From positions 1-34,795 of the IMG/VR virus record IMGVR_UViG_3300004770_000054: a stretch of 34,795 bases of DNA. One strand, given 5' to 3'. Below are positions 13,277-21,535 of this stretch, piece after piece; the stretch's first letter is position 1, and every line of letters starts with the position of its first letter. A program made the position numbers and the translations under genes. Source of the DNA: a virus. Under the pieces are notes generated by a model. That model was not told the DNA's origin. It was given only the letters and a program-made list of their open reading frames with translations, and did no database searches.

Positions 13277-16182
13277 TACGCTTGCGCTTCTGTCCAGAAC
13301 AGGTTAATAATTGGATTAGCCGCTGTTGTTGAACTATTATTTTTAATGATTACTGCCAGAACGTCGGGACCATCTGGGAAGTTACTATAACCGCCAATGG
13401 CTCCGTTACCGATTTCTTTTAAGTTGCTCAAGTCAATCGACGCAAAACCTCCCGGTTGTCCCAGAGTACCAAAAATCTGTTCTCCCGGTTGTGCTGCTGT
13501 TGTTGTGCTGGTCGATATCTGTGCAAAACTTGGCTGTGATCCTAGGCCTACTGTGTTGACGTTAGTCCAGGTTAGTGTACTAGCATCAATGTTACTAGGG
13601 TTCAAAATACCTTGAATCTGTACTGATTGGTCTGACTGAATCTGCAACGAGGTTAGCAATAACTGAGCGCGGTTAATCAAGTCTCTATCACCAAACGTGC
13701 CAGCAATTGAGTTACTTACACTAGGCGCTAAACGTAAGAAGAACGCTGTTACTGTATTACCGGCTGGTAGATTTGTAACTGGGGCCTGGTAGTTAAAGTA
13801 GTAACCGCGGTCTGAATCAAACTTACCATCCATAATATAACTGGAACCCCAGTGGTTAACAACCGGGCTAGTAGTACAGCTTACCAATGTTACAGCATTA
13901 AATCCATTGCCTACATAGTGTGCGGCTGAGGCACCTGCTGTAAATGTTTTTGTAGTTCCACCAATGAAATATGTTAGACCAGCACTACGAGTGCAATTTA
14001 ATAATGTGTTGCTGGTTAAACTAGTTGCTGTATAGGCAATAAGTTCATTGTCAATATAGACTGTGCCACCGGTATTTGGGAATCGGCTTACGTCGTTTAC
14101 ACTAATAGTAGTATCACCAACAGCAACGTTGGCTGCTAGTCGATCAATAACACTTTGATTAATAGCTTGATAACGTGCAACCATGTTACCAGAACGCATA
14201 TACGCATTATCATTAATGTTGTTCATTGGCATACGATGTACAAGTATCATATTACCATCACCACCGCGGCACATAAAGTCAATAAAGCCAGCACCATACC
14301 ATGACCAACTGATACCCATCATCTGCATCTTGTTAATGTTTAGATTGTATCCACTAATACCTGTGCCGTCGATACGGTCAATGTTAAATTGTTTTTGTGG
14401 AATACGATAGTCAATGGTCAATGACATTTTGATTAAACTAGATGCATTGACTCCGCGATATGGCGGATTTACTGTCATTGAAGTATCACTAGCAATAGCA
14501 TTGATCTTATATGTTTGTCCACGAATGATTACGTTGTCACCAACTTTTAACTGTTGTGTGAAACGTGTACTTGTACCTGTAACTACTTGACTACCAGGAG
14601 TAACACTAACGAAGCCGGATGTTTGGAAAGTACTTGCACGTTTTACTACGGCAAGTTCTTGTCCATCAAATTCCCAGAACAGGCCATTCTGTTCGTCAAA
14701 CGTTCCGCAACGTGTAGTGGCACCGTGCCATCGTGTAACAGTAACACGTGGTAAGTTTGTAAGTACTGCCGTTGCACTACCTAATATATTAGTGGCTAAA
14801 ACGGTAAATGTATTTTCGTTTACTACTGTAGCAACACCGTATGTTCCGTTGTAGCCGGTTGTAGTAACTCCAGCAATAACCACAGTGGCACCAGCTTGTA
14901 GACCGTGGTCAACTTCAGTAATAACTGTGATAGTAGAACCAACAGCGGTTGCAGATGCAGATATTTGGTCTAAGTTAAGAACTGGGTTAAACAATACACC
15001 AGACGTCCATAGGATGCCTTTACCAGATTGGTAACGCATATACTTTTTAGTTTGACGACTAATACTTGCACCATGTGACGCATTAAATGTACCTAAGTTA
15101 ACACCACCGTCAAACGGTCTATGCTGTACATACGCATCCGAACGAACGTGGATGTTTGCAGAAATTGCCGAGTTAGCGACTGCTCCACCTACCTGTGCTG
15201 TAAATGTAAACTGGGTTGGACTTAGAACTGATTCTGCGTAAAAGTTACCGCCAACATAAGAGTGATTAGTACCTGCGGAGTTTACTGTACTAATTAAAGG
15301 TGTTCCCGGAATCATACCGTGATTGGCACTACAAGTAACTGTAATTTTACTTGGACTGTTACCGTCACTATAAATTGTTGATACTGGAATTAATGATCCG
15401 GCATAAAAACCGCCCTTACGCACGTAAGAACTTCCTTGGTAAACACTTAATCCGTTTGTGCCAACAATGCCTTTAGCATAGTAGGTAAATGTATTTGTTG
15501 TTACTGTTTGTACTACAAACGAACCTTCAGCACGTGCATAGTTACTAGCGTTAGCAAGACCAAACATAATAATTGGGCTACCAGCGGTTAATCCGTGTGC
15601 TTGACTACAGGTAACTGTCATAATACTGGGATTGCCGCCATCGGAGGTAATATTTGTCATGAACAAATCAAGACCTGGCTTTTCAAAGATAGCTGGCAAG
15701 TTTCTAATATCGGAATAGTTTAGCCACTTAGTGGGTTGTAGTCCATATTCAAAGTCGGCGTCAATTAATGACTGTGGTTCAGCAACACGCTGACGTTCGA
15801 TTGCGTCTACACCAAATGCATAAGGACGAATAATGTTACCTTGTTGTTTTGGTGCGTCTGTATAGACAGCAATTTTATCAGTGCTTAGATAACTACTGGT
15901 ATCTGCAGCAAATGTGATTAAGGTCGTTCCTACTTGTTCCGATGTGGTTGTGGGCATAGTGTACCCGTAACCACTTGCCTGAGGAGCAAACGTAGTATCG
16001 CTAGGATAATAAACCGCGGTACCGTTCTTAGTTGGATCTCCAATGGCATACATATTAACTTGATTAGTTTTATTTGCAATAATCAAGATTTGTGTTAGGT
16101 CTACTTTACCAGGAATTAATATTGTACCTGCTCCAGGTAGTCCCGGTGTAAAAACATATTTTTCTATTAACTGACGTGCCAT
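13276..16182 (-). CDS. Large virion structural protein (baseplate/tail-associated, marine T4-like family)
   Basis: A 968-residue protein, not repetitive like its neighbours. N-terminal region (1-150) with MARQLIEKYVFTPG and FEYGLQPTKW at 144-153. It then has three related beta modules of about 50 residues, each opening like ITVTCSANHGMIPGTPL, at roughly 188, 280 and 415. A conserved central block follows (RPFDGGVNLGTF, RQTKKYMRYQSGKG, FWEFDGQELAVVKR, KMQMMGISWSWYGAGFIDF), then GDTTISVND..RFP...VYIDNELI and a C-terminal helix-rich part. I recognise this arrangement from large structural proteins of T4-like cyanophages, usually listed only as virion structural protein. A gp10-like baseplate role is possible but not shown. 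It starts nine bases after the 16192-16848 gene and must be co-transcribed with the fibres. Confidence 0.78.
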   Translation of the reverse strand: MARQLIEKYVFTPGLPGAGTILIPGKVDLTQILIIANKTNQVNMYAIGDPTKNGTAVYYPSDTTFAPQASGYGYTMPTTTSEQVGTTLITFAADTSSYLSTDKIAVYTDAPKQQGNIIRPYAFGVDAIERQRVAEPQSLIDADFEYGLQPTKWLNYSDIRNLPAIFEKPGLDLFMTNITSDGGNPSIMTVTCSQAHGLTAGSPIIMFGLANASNYARAEGSFVVQTVTTNTFTYYAKGIVGTNGLSVYQGSSYVRKGGFYAGSLIPVSTIYSDGNSPSKITVTCSANHGMIPGTPLISTVNSAGTNHSYVGGNFYAESVLSPTQFTFTAQVGGAVANSAISANIHVRSDAYVQHRPFDGGVNLGTFNASHGASISRQTKKYMRYQSGKGILWTSGVLFNPVLNLDQISASATAVGSTITVITEVDHGLQAGATVVIAGVTTTGYNGTYGVATVVNENTFTVLATNILGSATAVLTNLPRVTVTRWHGATTRCGTFDEQNGLFWEFDGQELAVVKRASTFQTSGFVSVTPGSQVVTGTSTRFTQQLKVGDNVIIRGQTYKINAIASDTSMTVNPPYRGVNASSLIKMSLTIDYRIPQKQFNIDRIDGTGISGYNLNINKMQMMGISWSWYGAGFIDFMCRGGDGNMILVHRMPMNNINDNAYMRSGNMVARYQAINQSVIDRLAANVAVGDTTISVNDVSRFPNTGGTVYIDNELIAYTATSLTSNTLLNCTRSAGLTYFIGGTTKTFTAGASAAHYVGNGFNAVTLVSCTTSPVVNHWGSSYIMDGKFDSDRGYYFNYQAPVTNLPAGNTVTAFFLRLAPSVSNSIAGTFGDRDLINRAQLLLTSLQIQSDQSVQIQGILNPSNIDASTLTWTNVNTVGLGSQPSFAQISTSTTTAAQPGEQIFGTLGQPGGFASIDLSNLKEIGNGAIGGYSNFPDGPDVLAVIIKNNSSTTAANPIINLFWTEAQA

Positions 16183-16191
16183 TGTTCTTCC

Positions 16192-16848
16192 TTAGAATCC
16201 AAAAATAATTGAGTAACCTAAATAATCTGATTTGATTGATTGGTCGATGTTGTTTAACGAAATAATACCTGTAAAGCTCATAACCCCTAGGTCATAAATT
16301 GTAGCGGCTATACTTGTAACTGTTCCCTCATCTTCAGTTACTGTAATATTGTTATCTGTTACAGAGCCCATATCGTACTGACTTGATGCGAATACTGCGG
16401 ATGCGACGGTAGCAGTTGACGAGGCATTGACCCATTGACTACCGTTGTATGTTAAAACTTGTTGTATCGCCGGACTAGTGATGTTAACGTCGCTTAGTGC
16501 CGATAATGCGCCAGTATTTTTTGTAACCCACTGCACACCTGCTGTACCAAACGATACCAAGACTTGTCCACTTTGTCCAATGTTGCCATTGACGTCGCGC
16601 AACGGGCCAGAAACAATTAAGTTTCCTCCCACCGTGAGGTTACCAACAATAGTAGCACTATTAGCTGTAAATACGTTTGCTGAGTATGATGTTCCGTTGG
16701 CTAAGAATGAGCCAATGGTGTTCTGAGATGTTAGATAGTAGAGTGCGCCATCAGTATAATTGATGGACAATTCGCCATACTGTAAATTGGCAGTTAACGG
16801 CGCTTTGCCAGCAACCGAACTGCGCTTTAATAAAATTGGTTGCGCCAT
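16192..16848 (-). CDS. Short fibre/virion structural protein
   Basis: A 218-residue protein. Residues 1-40 (MAQPILLKRSSVAGKAPLTA, GELSINYTDGALYY) form an attachment-type N terminus shared with the upstream 509-residue fibre (MANTILLKRSGTAGKVPVTA). A Gly/Asn/Val shaft follows (GNLTVGGNLIVSGPL), then SGQVLVSFGTAGVQWVTKN and ALSDVNITSP, a module typical of phage fibre proteins. The C-terminal 60 residues switch to a less repetitive domain (DNNITVTEDEGTVTSIAATI) ending DYLGYSIIFGF. It is probably a paralogue of the neighbouring fibre by N-terminal duplication. Role inferred from context. Confidence 0.75.
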   Translation of the reverse strand: MAQPILLKRSSVAGKAPLTANLQYGELSINYTDGALYYLTSQNTIGSFLANGTSYSANVFTANSATIVGNLTVGGNLIVSGPLRDVNGNIGQSGQVLVSFGTAGVQWVTKNTGALSALSDVNITSPAIQQVLTYNGSQWVNASSTATVASAVFASSQYDMGSVTDNNITVTEDEGTVTSIAATIYDLGVMSFTGIISLNNIDQSIKSDYLGYSIIFGF

Positions 16849-16874
16849 TCTCTACCTAATAAGGTTATACTATA

Positions 16875-16927
16875 ATTTAGTAAAAACTAAATCCGTCTGG
16901 AATAAAAATTCCATTTTTTAAATCTTA
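16875..16927 (-). other. In-frame extension after the fibre stop codon, with two hairpins
   Basis: After the TAA (16925-16927) of the 509-residue fibre the same frame runs 15 codons, DLKNGIFIPDGFSFY, to a second TAA (16877-16879). The stretch also holds two perfect inverted repeats: TGGAAT/ATTCCA with a 4-base loop (16898-16913) and a 7-bp stem with a 4-base loop (16875-16892). It could be a readthrough tail, a decayed C terminus or simply RNA structure. Confidence 0.35.
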
Positions 16928-18454
16928 GTAACTACCACCATCAATGGTAGCACTAGTACTCAATGCATCTGTAATACCGTACCCACTTAACGTAGTTGGT
17001 GTACCTGTAATACTTGACCAAGCCGGGGTAATCAACTGTGTAGTGACACCAGTTACCAAACCTTTACCGTTTACAGTAATATTTTGATTGTAAGTAGCAT
17101 TACCAAATGTACCTACGTTTGTGTTTACTGTGTTTAGTGTTAAGACCAATGCGTTATATGCACCGGTAACAGCAACGTCACCACCATTATTTGAATGTGA
17201 ACTTGATACTGTTAATACGCGATTGTTGTTGTCGTATAATGCTGTAGCATATAAAGCAACGTTGCTCGACCATGCTGTGTTTGTACTGTTATATGTTAAT
17301 GCCGCATATGGTGTTATCAAACCAGCACCGTTCGCGGCTGCACTTGTACCAGCGTTTGCGGCCGCTACATAGTATAAATCGTTTGTTGTTACACTAGTAG
17401 CATTAACAGTAGTTGTGTTACCTGCTAGGTATAAGTTACCTGTTACATACAAATTGTTAGCAACAATTTCGCCACCTGACTGCATAGTCAAGTTGCCGTT
17501 TAATGTCATTCCGGCAAATGTTGGAGTTGCTGTTGTTTGTACGCTTTGTGGTGTACTAATGTTTGCGTATGTTGCGCCGACGGCTACTGTTACACCGTTA
17601 GTACTTGCAAATGTTAATGCACTACCACCAGCTACGCTAGTTGTACCTGTTGTACCATTTAGTGTAAATGATGTTGAAATTGAACTAGATGTTAATGCAA
17701 CAACACGACCGTATGCGTCTGTTGTAACAACCGGAATACTTGTAGCACTACCAACGGTAGTTGCACCAGGGCCTGTTGCTGGTAAACTAATAGAACCAGA
17801 ATTAATTGTTAAGTTACCGGCGCCAGTGGATTGATATACTACACGTGAACCCGAATCGTAAACACCAACACCATAAATTGTACTTGAGCTTGCCAGGTTT
17901 CCAGTTAATGTTAAACCAGCAAATGTTGGAGCGGCTGTTGTGGCAACACTTTGACCAATGCTAACTGTAACTGCACCTGTTGCGCCCGATACACTAACAC
18001 CTGTACCAGCAACTGCACTTGTTACACCAGTGTTAGTAATAGTAACCGAGCCAGTGGCTCCAGATACGCTAATACCTGTGCCTGCTGTGGCACTAGTTAC
18101 TGCCACTGTGGATAATGCTACGTTACCGGCTGCTGTTATTAAACCTTTACCGTTTACAGTAAAGAAAGGAATCTGTGCTCCGCCGCCGAACTGTCCGGTA
18201 TTAGAGTTAACTGTAGATAATGTTACTGCTAAGTTACTATAGTTACCGCCTGCAGCTGGGTTTGTGCTTGTACCGGTTGCATCACCGGATAAAGTGATTG
18301 GATCGTTTTGTTTTAAGTCAACAATGGCACTACCAGTAGTTGTATATAAACGACCGTCGGTATAGTTTACACTCAATTCACCAAGTGATAAGTTTGCTGT
18401 TACTGGTACTTTACCAGCTGTACCCGATCGTTTTAGTAATATTGTATTTGCCAC
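16925..18454 (-). CDS. Tail fibre protein, 509 residues
   Basis: The start is GTG (18452-18454) with AAGGAT eight bases upstream; no ATG is suitably placed. The N terminus ANTILLKRSGTAGKVPVTAN matches the 16192-16848 product. The shaft contains pairs of internal duplications: TFAGLTLTGNL / TFAGMTLNGNL, TAGTGISVSGATGSVTITNT / VAGTGVSVSGATGAVTV, and FFTVNGKGLITAAGNV / NITVNGKGLVTGVTT. These are typical of phage fibre modules. It includes a knob-like segment NDLYYVAAANAGTSAAANGA, then ALTYNSTNTAWSSNVALY. It ends TIDGGSY, like the DGGSF ending of the next fibre. There is no Cys and few charged residues. It lies in an operon with 18467-19654 (12-base gap), driven by the late promoter at 19677-19683. 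Confidence 0.8.
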   Translation of the reverse strand: MANTILLKRSGTAGKVPVTANLSLGELSVNYTDGRLYTTTGSAIVDLKQNDPITLSGDATGTSTNPAAGGNYSNLAVTLSTVNSNTGQFGGGAQIPFFTVNGKGLITAAGNVALSTVAVTSATAGTGISVSGATGSVTITNTGVTSAVAGTGVSVSGATGAVTVSIGQSVATTAAPTFAGLTLTGNLASSSTIYGVGVYDSGSRVVYQSTGAGNLTINSGSISLPATGPGATTVGSATSIPVVTTDAYGRVVALTSSSISTSFTLNGTTGTTSVAGGSALTFASTNGVTVAVGATYANISTPQSVQTTATPTFAGMTLNGNLTMQSGGEIVANNLYVTGNLYLAGNTTTVNATSVTTNDLYYVAAANAGTSAAANGAGLITPYAALTYNSTNTAWSSNVALYATALYDNNNRVLTVSSSHSNNGGDVAVTGAYNALVLTLNTVNTNVGTFGNATYNQNITVNGKGLVTGVTTQLITPAWSSITGTPTTLSGYGITDALSTSATIDGGSY

Positions 18455-18466
18455 GTTTTGTTATCC

Positions 18467-19654
18467 TTAAAAACTGCCGCCATCCATGGTCTCTGCGCCA
18501 TTTATAATTTCTACCCAAGAACTCCAGGCACTTGAGCTATGTTTACTTCTGGTCCAATATACATCTCCACTTGCAGTAGAATTGTACGGTCTATAAAATT
18601 GAGCTATACTCACATTCCCTGTGTTTACAACTTCTAATTGACCTGTAAAATACTGCGAATTTATCGGAGTATTTGTAGTTCCGGACCAACTACTTCTATT
18701 TATCAAATATACCCCCATTGTAGTTAGCGTGTTCCAATCTAGTGTATCGCCGCCTCTATCTGTAAATATATTAGATGCACTAAAAGTTCCGCCAACAGTT
18801 AAGTTTCCACCAAGATTTAAGTTCCCGGATATACCTGCGCCGCCCGCTACTACCAAAGCACCCGTTGTTGTGCTTGAGCTTGCTGTTCCAGAATTAGCTA
18901 CTAAGTTACCGGCTACTACTTCGACCCCTTGCACTAGCTCTGTACTAGTTTCAACTACACTATTTGTAAATGTTACCGTACCCGCTACCGTTAAATTACC
19001 GCCTACCGTTAAATTACCGGTTACATTAGCATTGGCAAAAGTACTAGTATTAGAAGCCGTTACTGTATTAGCTGCTGTACCAATATTGGCTGCAGAAATT
19101 GCTCCATTAACACTGGTAATAGTAGTGATTGATCCTGCAGGACTAATAACAATACCGGTTGGGTTTGGGGTAGCGGTTGTGGGGATTGGTACGATTGCAA
19201 CCGCACCAGTTGTTACGTCTGTTGTAATTAATGCACCGCCCAAGTCAATGGTATTACCACTTAAGAATAATGTTTTAAATCGTTGTGTGGTTGTACCAAG
19301 ATCATAGGCAATATTGGCTGTAGGTACTAGGTTACCGGTGATAGCAATATTACCAGTGTCAGCCGATGATCTAATTCCGTATAAGGAAACGTTAGCTGTA
19401 GTTACGTTAGCATAACTTGTTGCTGAAATATTTGTGTCTGTTGCACCACTGTTGCTTGTAAATGCTGTTACAAAACTATTACTAGATTCGTTCCAATATA
19501 GTGCTACGTTGCTAACTAGTCCGTTAGCACGATTCATTATGAATCCAACATCAACGTTGGCTAATGTTGCGCCACCATGCAAAACCGTTATTGGGTCTTG
19601 AAACACTTCAACTGTAGTGTTTAGATTGTTAATTAAGGGACGAGTTAAAGCCAT
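18467..19654 (-). CDS. Tail fibre protein with pyocin-knob-like C terminus
   Basis: A 395-residue protein. The N-terminal part has GATLANVDVGFIMNRANG then VALYWNESSNSFV, the D-x-G-I-x-x-x-R...L.WNE module shared with other fibres here. NIAYDLGTTTQRFKTLFLSG then IDLGG follows. After GNLTVGGNLTVAGTVTF comes one T-T-G-A-L-V-V..GGAGISG repeat. The last 90 residues (LDWNTLTTMGVYLINRSSW, GQLEVVNTGNVSIAQFY, DVYWTRSKHSSSAWSSWVEI) match the pyocin knob pattern: LN.L...G.Y......G.LEV...........RT....W..W.E. Such knobs are receptor-contacting or shaft domains in fibres. The protein ends TMDGGSF. First gene after a terminator and late promoter. Confidence 0.82.
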   Translation of the reverse strand: MALTRPLINNLNTTVEVFQDPITVLHGGATLANVDVGFIMNRANGLVSNVALYWNESSNSFVTAFTSNSGATDTNISATSYANVTTANVSLYGIRSSADTGNIAITGNLVPTANIAYDLGTTTQRFKTLFLSGNTIDLGGALITTDVTTGAVAIVPIPTTATPNPTGIVISPAGSITTITSVNGAISAANIGTAANTVTASNTSTFANANVTGNLTVGGNLTVAGTVTFTNSVVETSTELVQGVEVVAGNLVANSGTASSSTTTGALVVAGGAGISGNLNLGGNLTVGGTFSASNIFTDRGGDTLDWNTLTTMGVYLINRSSWSGTTNTPINSQYFTGQLEVVNTGNVSIAQFYRPYNSTASGDVYWTRSKHSSSAWSSWVEIINGAETMDGGSF

Positions 19655-19676
19655 TTAAAATTCCGTATTGTTTGTG

Positions 19677-19683
19677 TATTTAT
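19677..19683 (-). promoter_or_regulatory. T4-type late promoter for the 18467-19654 fibre operon
   Basis: The minus strand reads CGATAAATACACAAACAATACGG, with ATAAATA 23 bases before the ATG at 19654 and directly after the terminator at 19704-19727. Confidence 0.7.
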
Positions 19684-19703
19684 CGCCGATTGCGGACAAA
19701 AGA

Positions 19704-19727
19704 AAAAGGACGCCTTGGCGTCCTTTT
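19704..19727 (-). terminator. Intrinsic terminator after fibre gene 19748-21511
   Basis: Minus strand stem AAAAGGACGC / GCGTCCTTTT (10 bp) with loop CAAG, followed by T-rich TCTTTT. A T-run on the other side makes it potentially bidirectional. Confidence 0.9.
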
Positions 19728-19747
19728 ATTCTGTTGATTAATACGAT

Positions 19748-21511
19748 TTAGAAACGGCCAACCACTACTTCAATTTGACCTTTTGCACCAGTAAAATCCG
19801 ACAATGCTTTACCAATTACCTGGCCAACGCCAGCGTTATTATTAGTTTTAGCAAAACCAAACCCTGCTGATACCATTAAATCACCTTTAGCAACAGGGCC
19901 AATTACGTTACACGGAACTCGTCCAGTTAGTGCTACTGCCACCACAGTCGCTCCAGATAAACCGCCATTCATTAATGTTGCTGGATTAGTAGATACTACG
20001 CCGGCTACCGCAGTTGTGTCTGGGGTAGCTATTGTAACTTCCTGTGCGCCGCCAAACATAACTACTGTACCAGGTGCATAGGCTTTGTCACCTTGATAGT
20101 TTTCTGCTAAGTCAGCGTATTGTGCGTGTATTGCCTGACCGTAGAATGTGTTAAACCAAGCGGTTGAGCTACCAACGTTATAAGTAACGTTGGCTGTTGG
20201 AACGATACTTGCGCCCATATTAACCTGACCGTTAAATGTAACTGCTGTACTTGTTGTAGCACCACGTCCTGTCACTGTAGCCAATGTACTTGTATCGTTT
20301 AAAGTGACACTGCCGGTAGGTCCAGTAATTGTACCACCACCACTTAAATCTGTACCAGCTGTAATAGTTACGCTTGTGATTACACGGTTACCGTTATCAT
20401 AAGAAGTACCGGCATACATAGCACCAGTAATACTTCCACCGCCCCACACTTGTAGTACACCAGTGTTAGCACCTGTAGCTGCTGTTGTATTAGCTAAAAT
20501 TATTGCACCCGATTTAACAGTACCATATACCGTTCCAGTAAATACGTTGGCTGTATCGTTACCATCTGCGTACCATTCTAAATAGCCGGTGTCAACCGCA
20601 CGACCCACAAACGCATGGCGATCACTACCAGAATAATAGTGGAATTTTAAACCAATATCACTGGTTGTAGTCACTGTTAGTGGTGTTAAATCGCTCGGAG
20701 TATTTAAGTTAATAACCGGATCGTTAACCGACAAGGTACTTGCACCAATACTTACACTCTGACCTGTTACAGATAAGTTACCACCAATTGTTACGTTTCC
20801 ATTGACTACCGCCTGGCCGCCGATATATAAATCACCACTTACACCTGTACCACCACGAACTACTAATGCGCCCGTTGATGAACTTGTACTTGCTGTTGTA
20901 GAAGCGGCTACTAAATTACCACCGTGTGTAGTTACACCAAGTATAGATGTTATGCCGCTAGCATTACCAATGTTTAATGTTGTTGCTGCACCAAATGCGT
21001 TAACTGTTGTTGCTGATTCGTTAAACACATAACCAGTTGTTTGGTTCGTAGTTAATGCTGAGTTAGTTGCGGTTAAGTTAACGTTACCTGCGTGTGTTGC
21101 GTTTGAACCAGTAAACACTGCACCACTGATACCAGCACCACCAATTACCACTAGCGCACCAGTTGATGTGCTCGAACTTGTTGCTCCAGAATTTGCTACT
21201 ACATTACCAACAACTACTTCGGCGCCGCCAATGTATTCGGTTGATATAAAAGTTGTGGTTCCTGTGACTCTTAGGTTACCGCCAATGTATGCATCACCAC
21301 TAATACCAGCGCCACCAACTACTACTAGAGCACCAGTTGTTGTGCTTGAGCTAGCTGTTCCTGATCCGGCTACAATGTTTGCTGAAAATGCTGTTGGTGT
21401 TGTACCCGTTGTAGATACGCTACCTGTTGTTGTAATACTGCCTGTTGCAGCATCAATTGTTAGTGGTCCTACTGTAAGACCATTGTGTACTACGAAATTA
21501 CTGTTTGCCAT
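19748..21511 (-). CDS. Tail fibre protein with conserved C-terminal domain, 587 residues
   Basis: The N terminus ANSNFVVHNGLTVGPLTIDA is followed by four T-T-G-A-L-V-V..GGAGISG-type modules. One VFNESATTVNAFGAATTLNI module matches the tandem repeats of the 1467-residue fibre. The segment TLSVNDPVINLNTPSD then SDIGLKFHYYSG, FVGRAVDTGYLEWYADGND is a knob module related to D.GI....R...L.W in its neighbours. The C-terminal 150 residues (NVTYNVGSSTAWFNTFYG, AQYADLAENY, APGTVVMFGG, GRVPCNVIGPVAKGD, EVVVGRF) are the same domain that ends the 10852-13251 product. Shine-Dalgarno AGGGAG precedes the ATG. Co-transcribed with the large fibre upstream (24-base gap) and followed by a strong terminator. Confidence 0.82.
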   Translation of the reverse strand: MANSNFVVHNGLTVGPLTIDAATGSITTTGSVSTTGTTPTAFSANIVAGSGTASSSTTTGALVVVGGAGISGDAYIGGNLRVTGTTTFISTEYIGGAEVVVGNVVANSGATSSSTSTGALVVIGGAGISGAVFTGSNATHAGNVNLTATNSALTTNQTTGYVFNESATTVNAFGAATTLNIGNASGITSILGVTTHGGNLVAASTTASTSSSTGALVVRGGTGVSGDLYIGGQAVVNGNVTIGGNLSVTGQSVSIGASTLSVNDPVINLNTPSDLTPLTVTTTSDIGLKFHYYSGSDRHAFVGRAVDTGYLEWYADGNDTANVFTGTVYGTVKSGAIILANTTAATGANTGVLQVWGGGSITGAMYAGTSYDNGNRVITSVTITAGTDLSGGGTITGPTGSVTLNDTSTLATVTGRGATTSTAVTFNGQVNMGASIVPTANVTYNVGSSTAWFNTFYGQAIHAQYADLAENYQGDKAYAPGTVVMFGGAQEVTIATPDTTAVAGVVSTNPATLMNGGLSGATVVAVALTGRVPCNVIGPVAKGDLMVSAGFGFAKTNNNAGVGQVIGKALSDFTGAKGQIEVVVGRF

Positions 21512-21535
21512 AGTTCCATATCTCCCTGTTGGCTA

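Noticed and set aside
16898-16919. Terminator on the + strand (stem TGGAAT/ATTCCA followed by six T)
   Set aside because: No + strand gene precedes it; all genes here are on the - strand, where no T-run follows. The T-run is part of the codons after the fibre stop.
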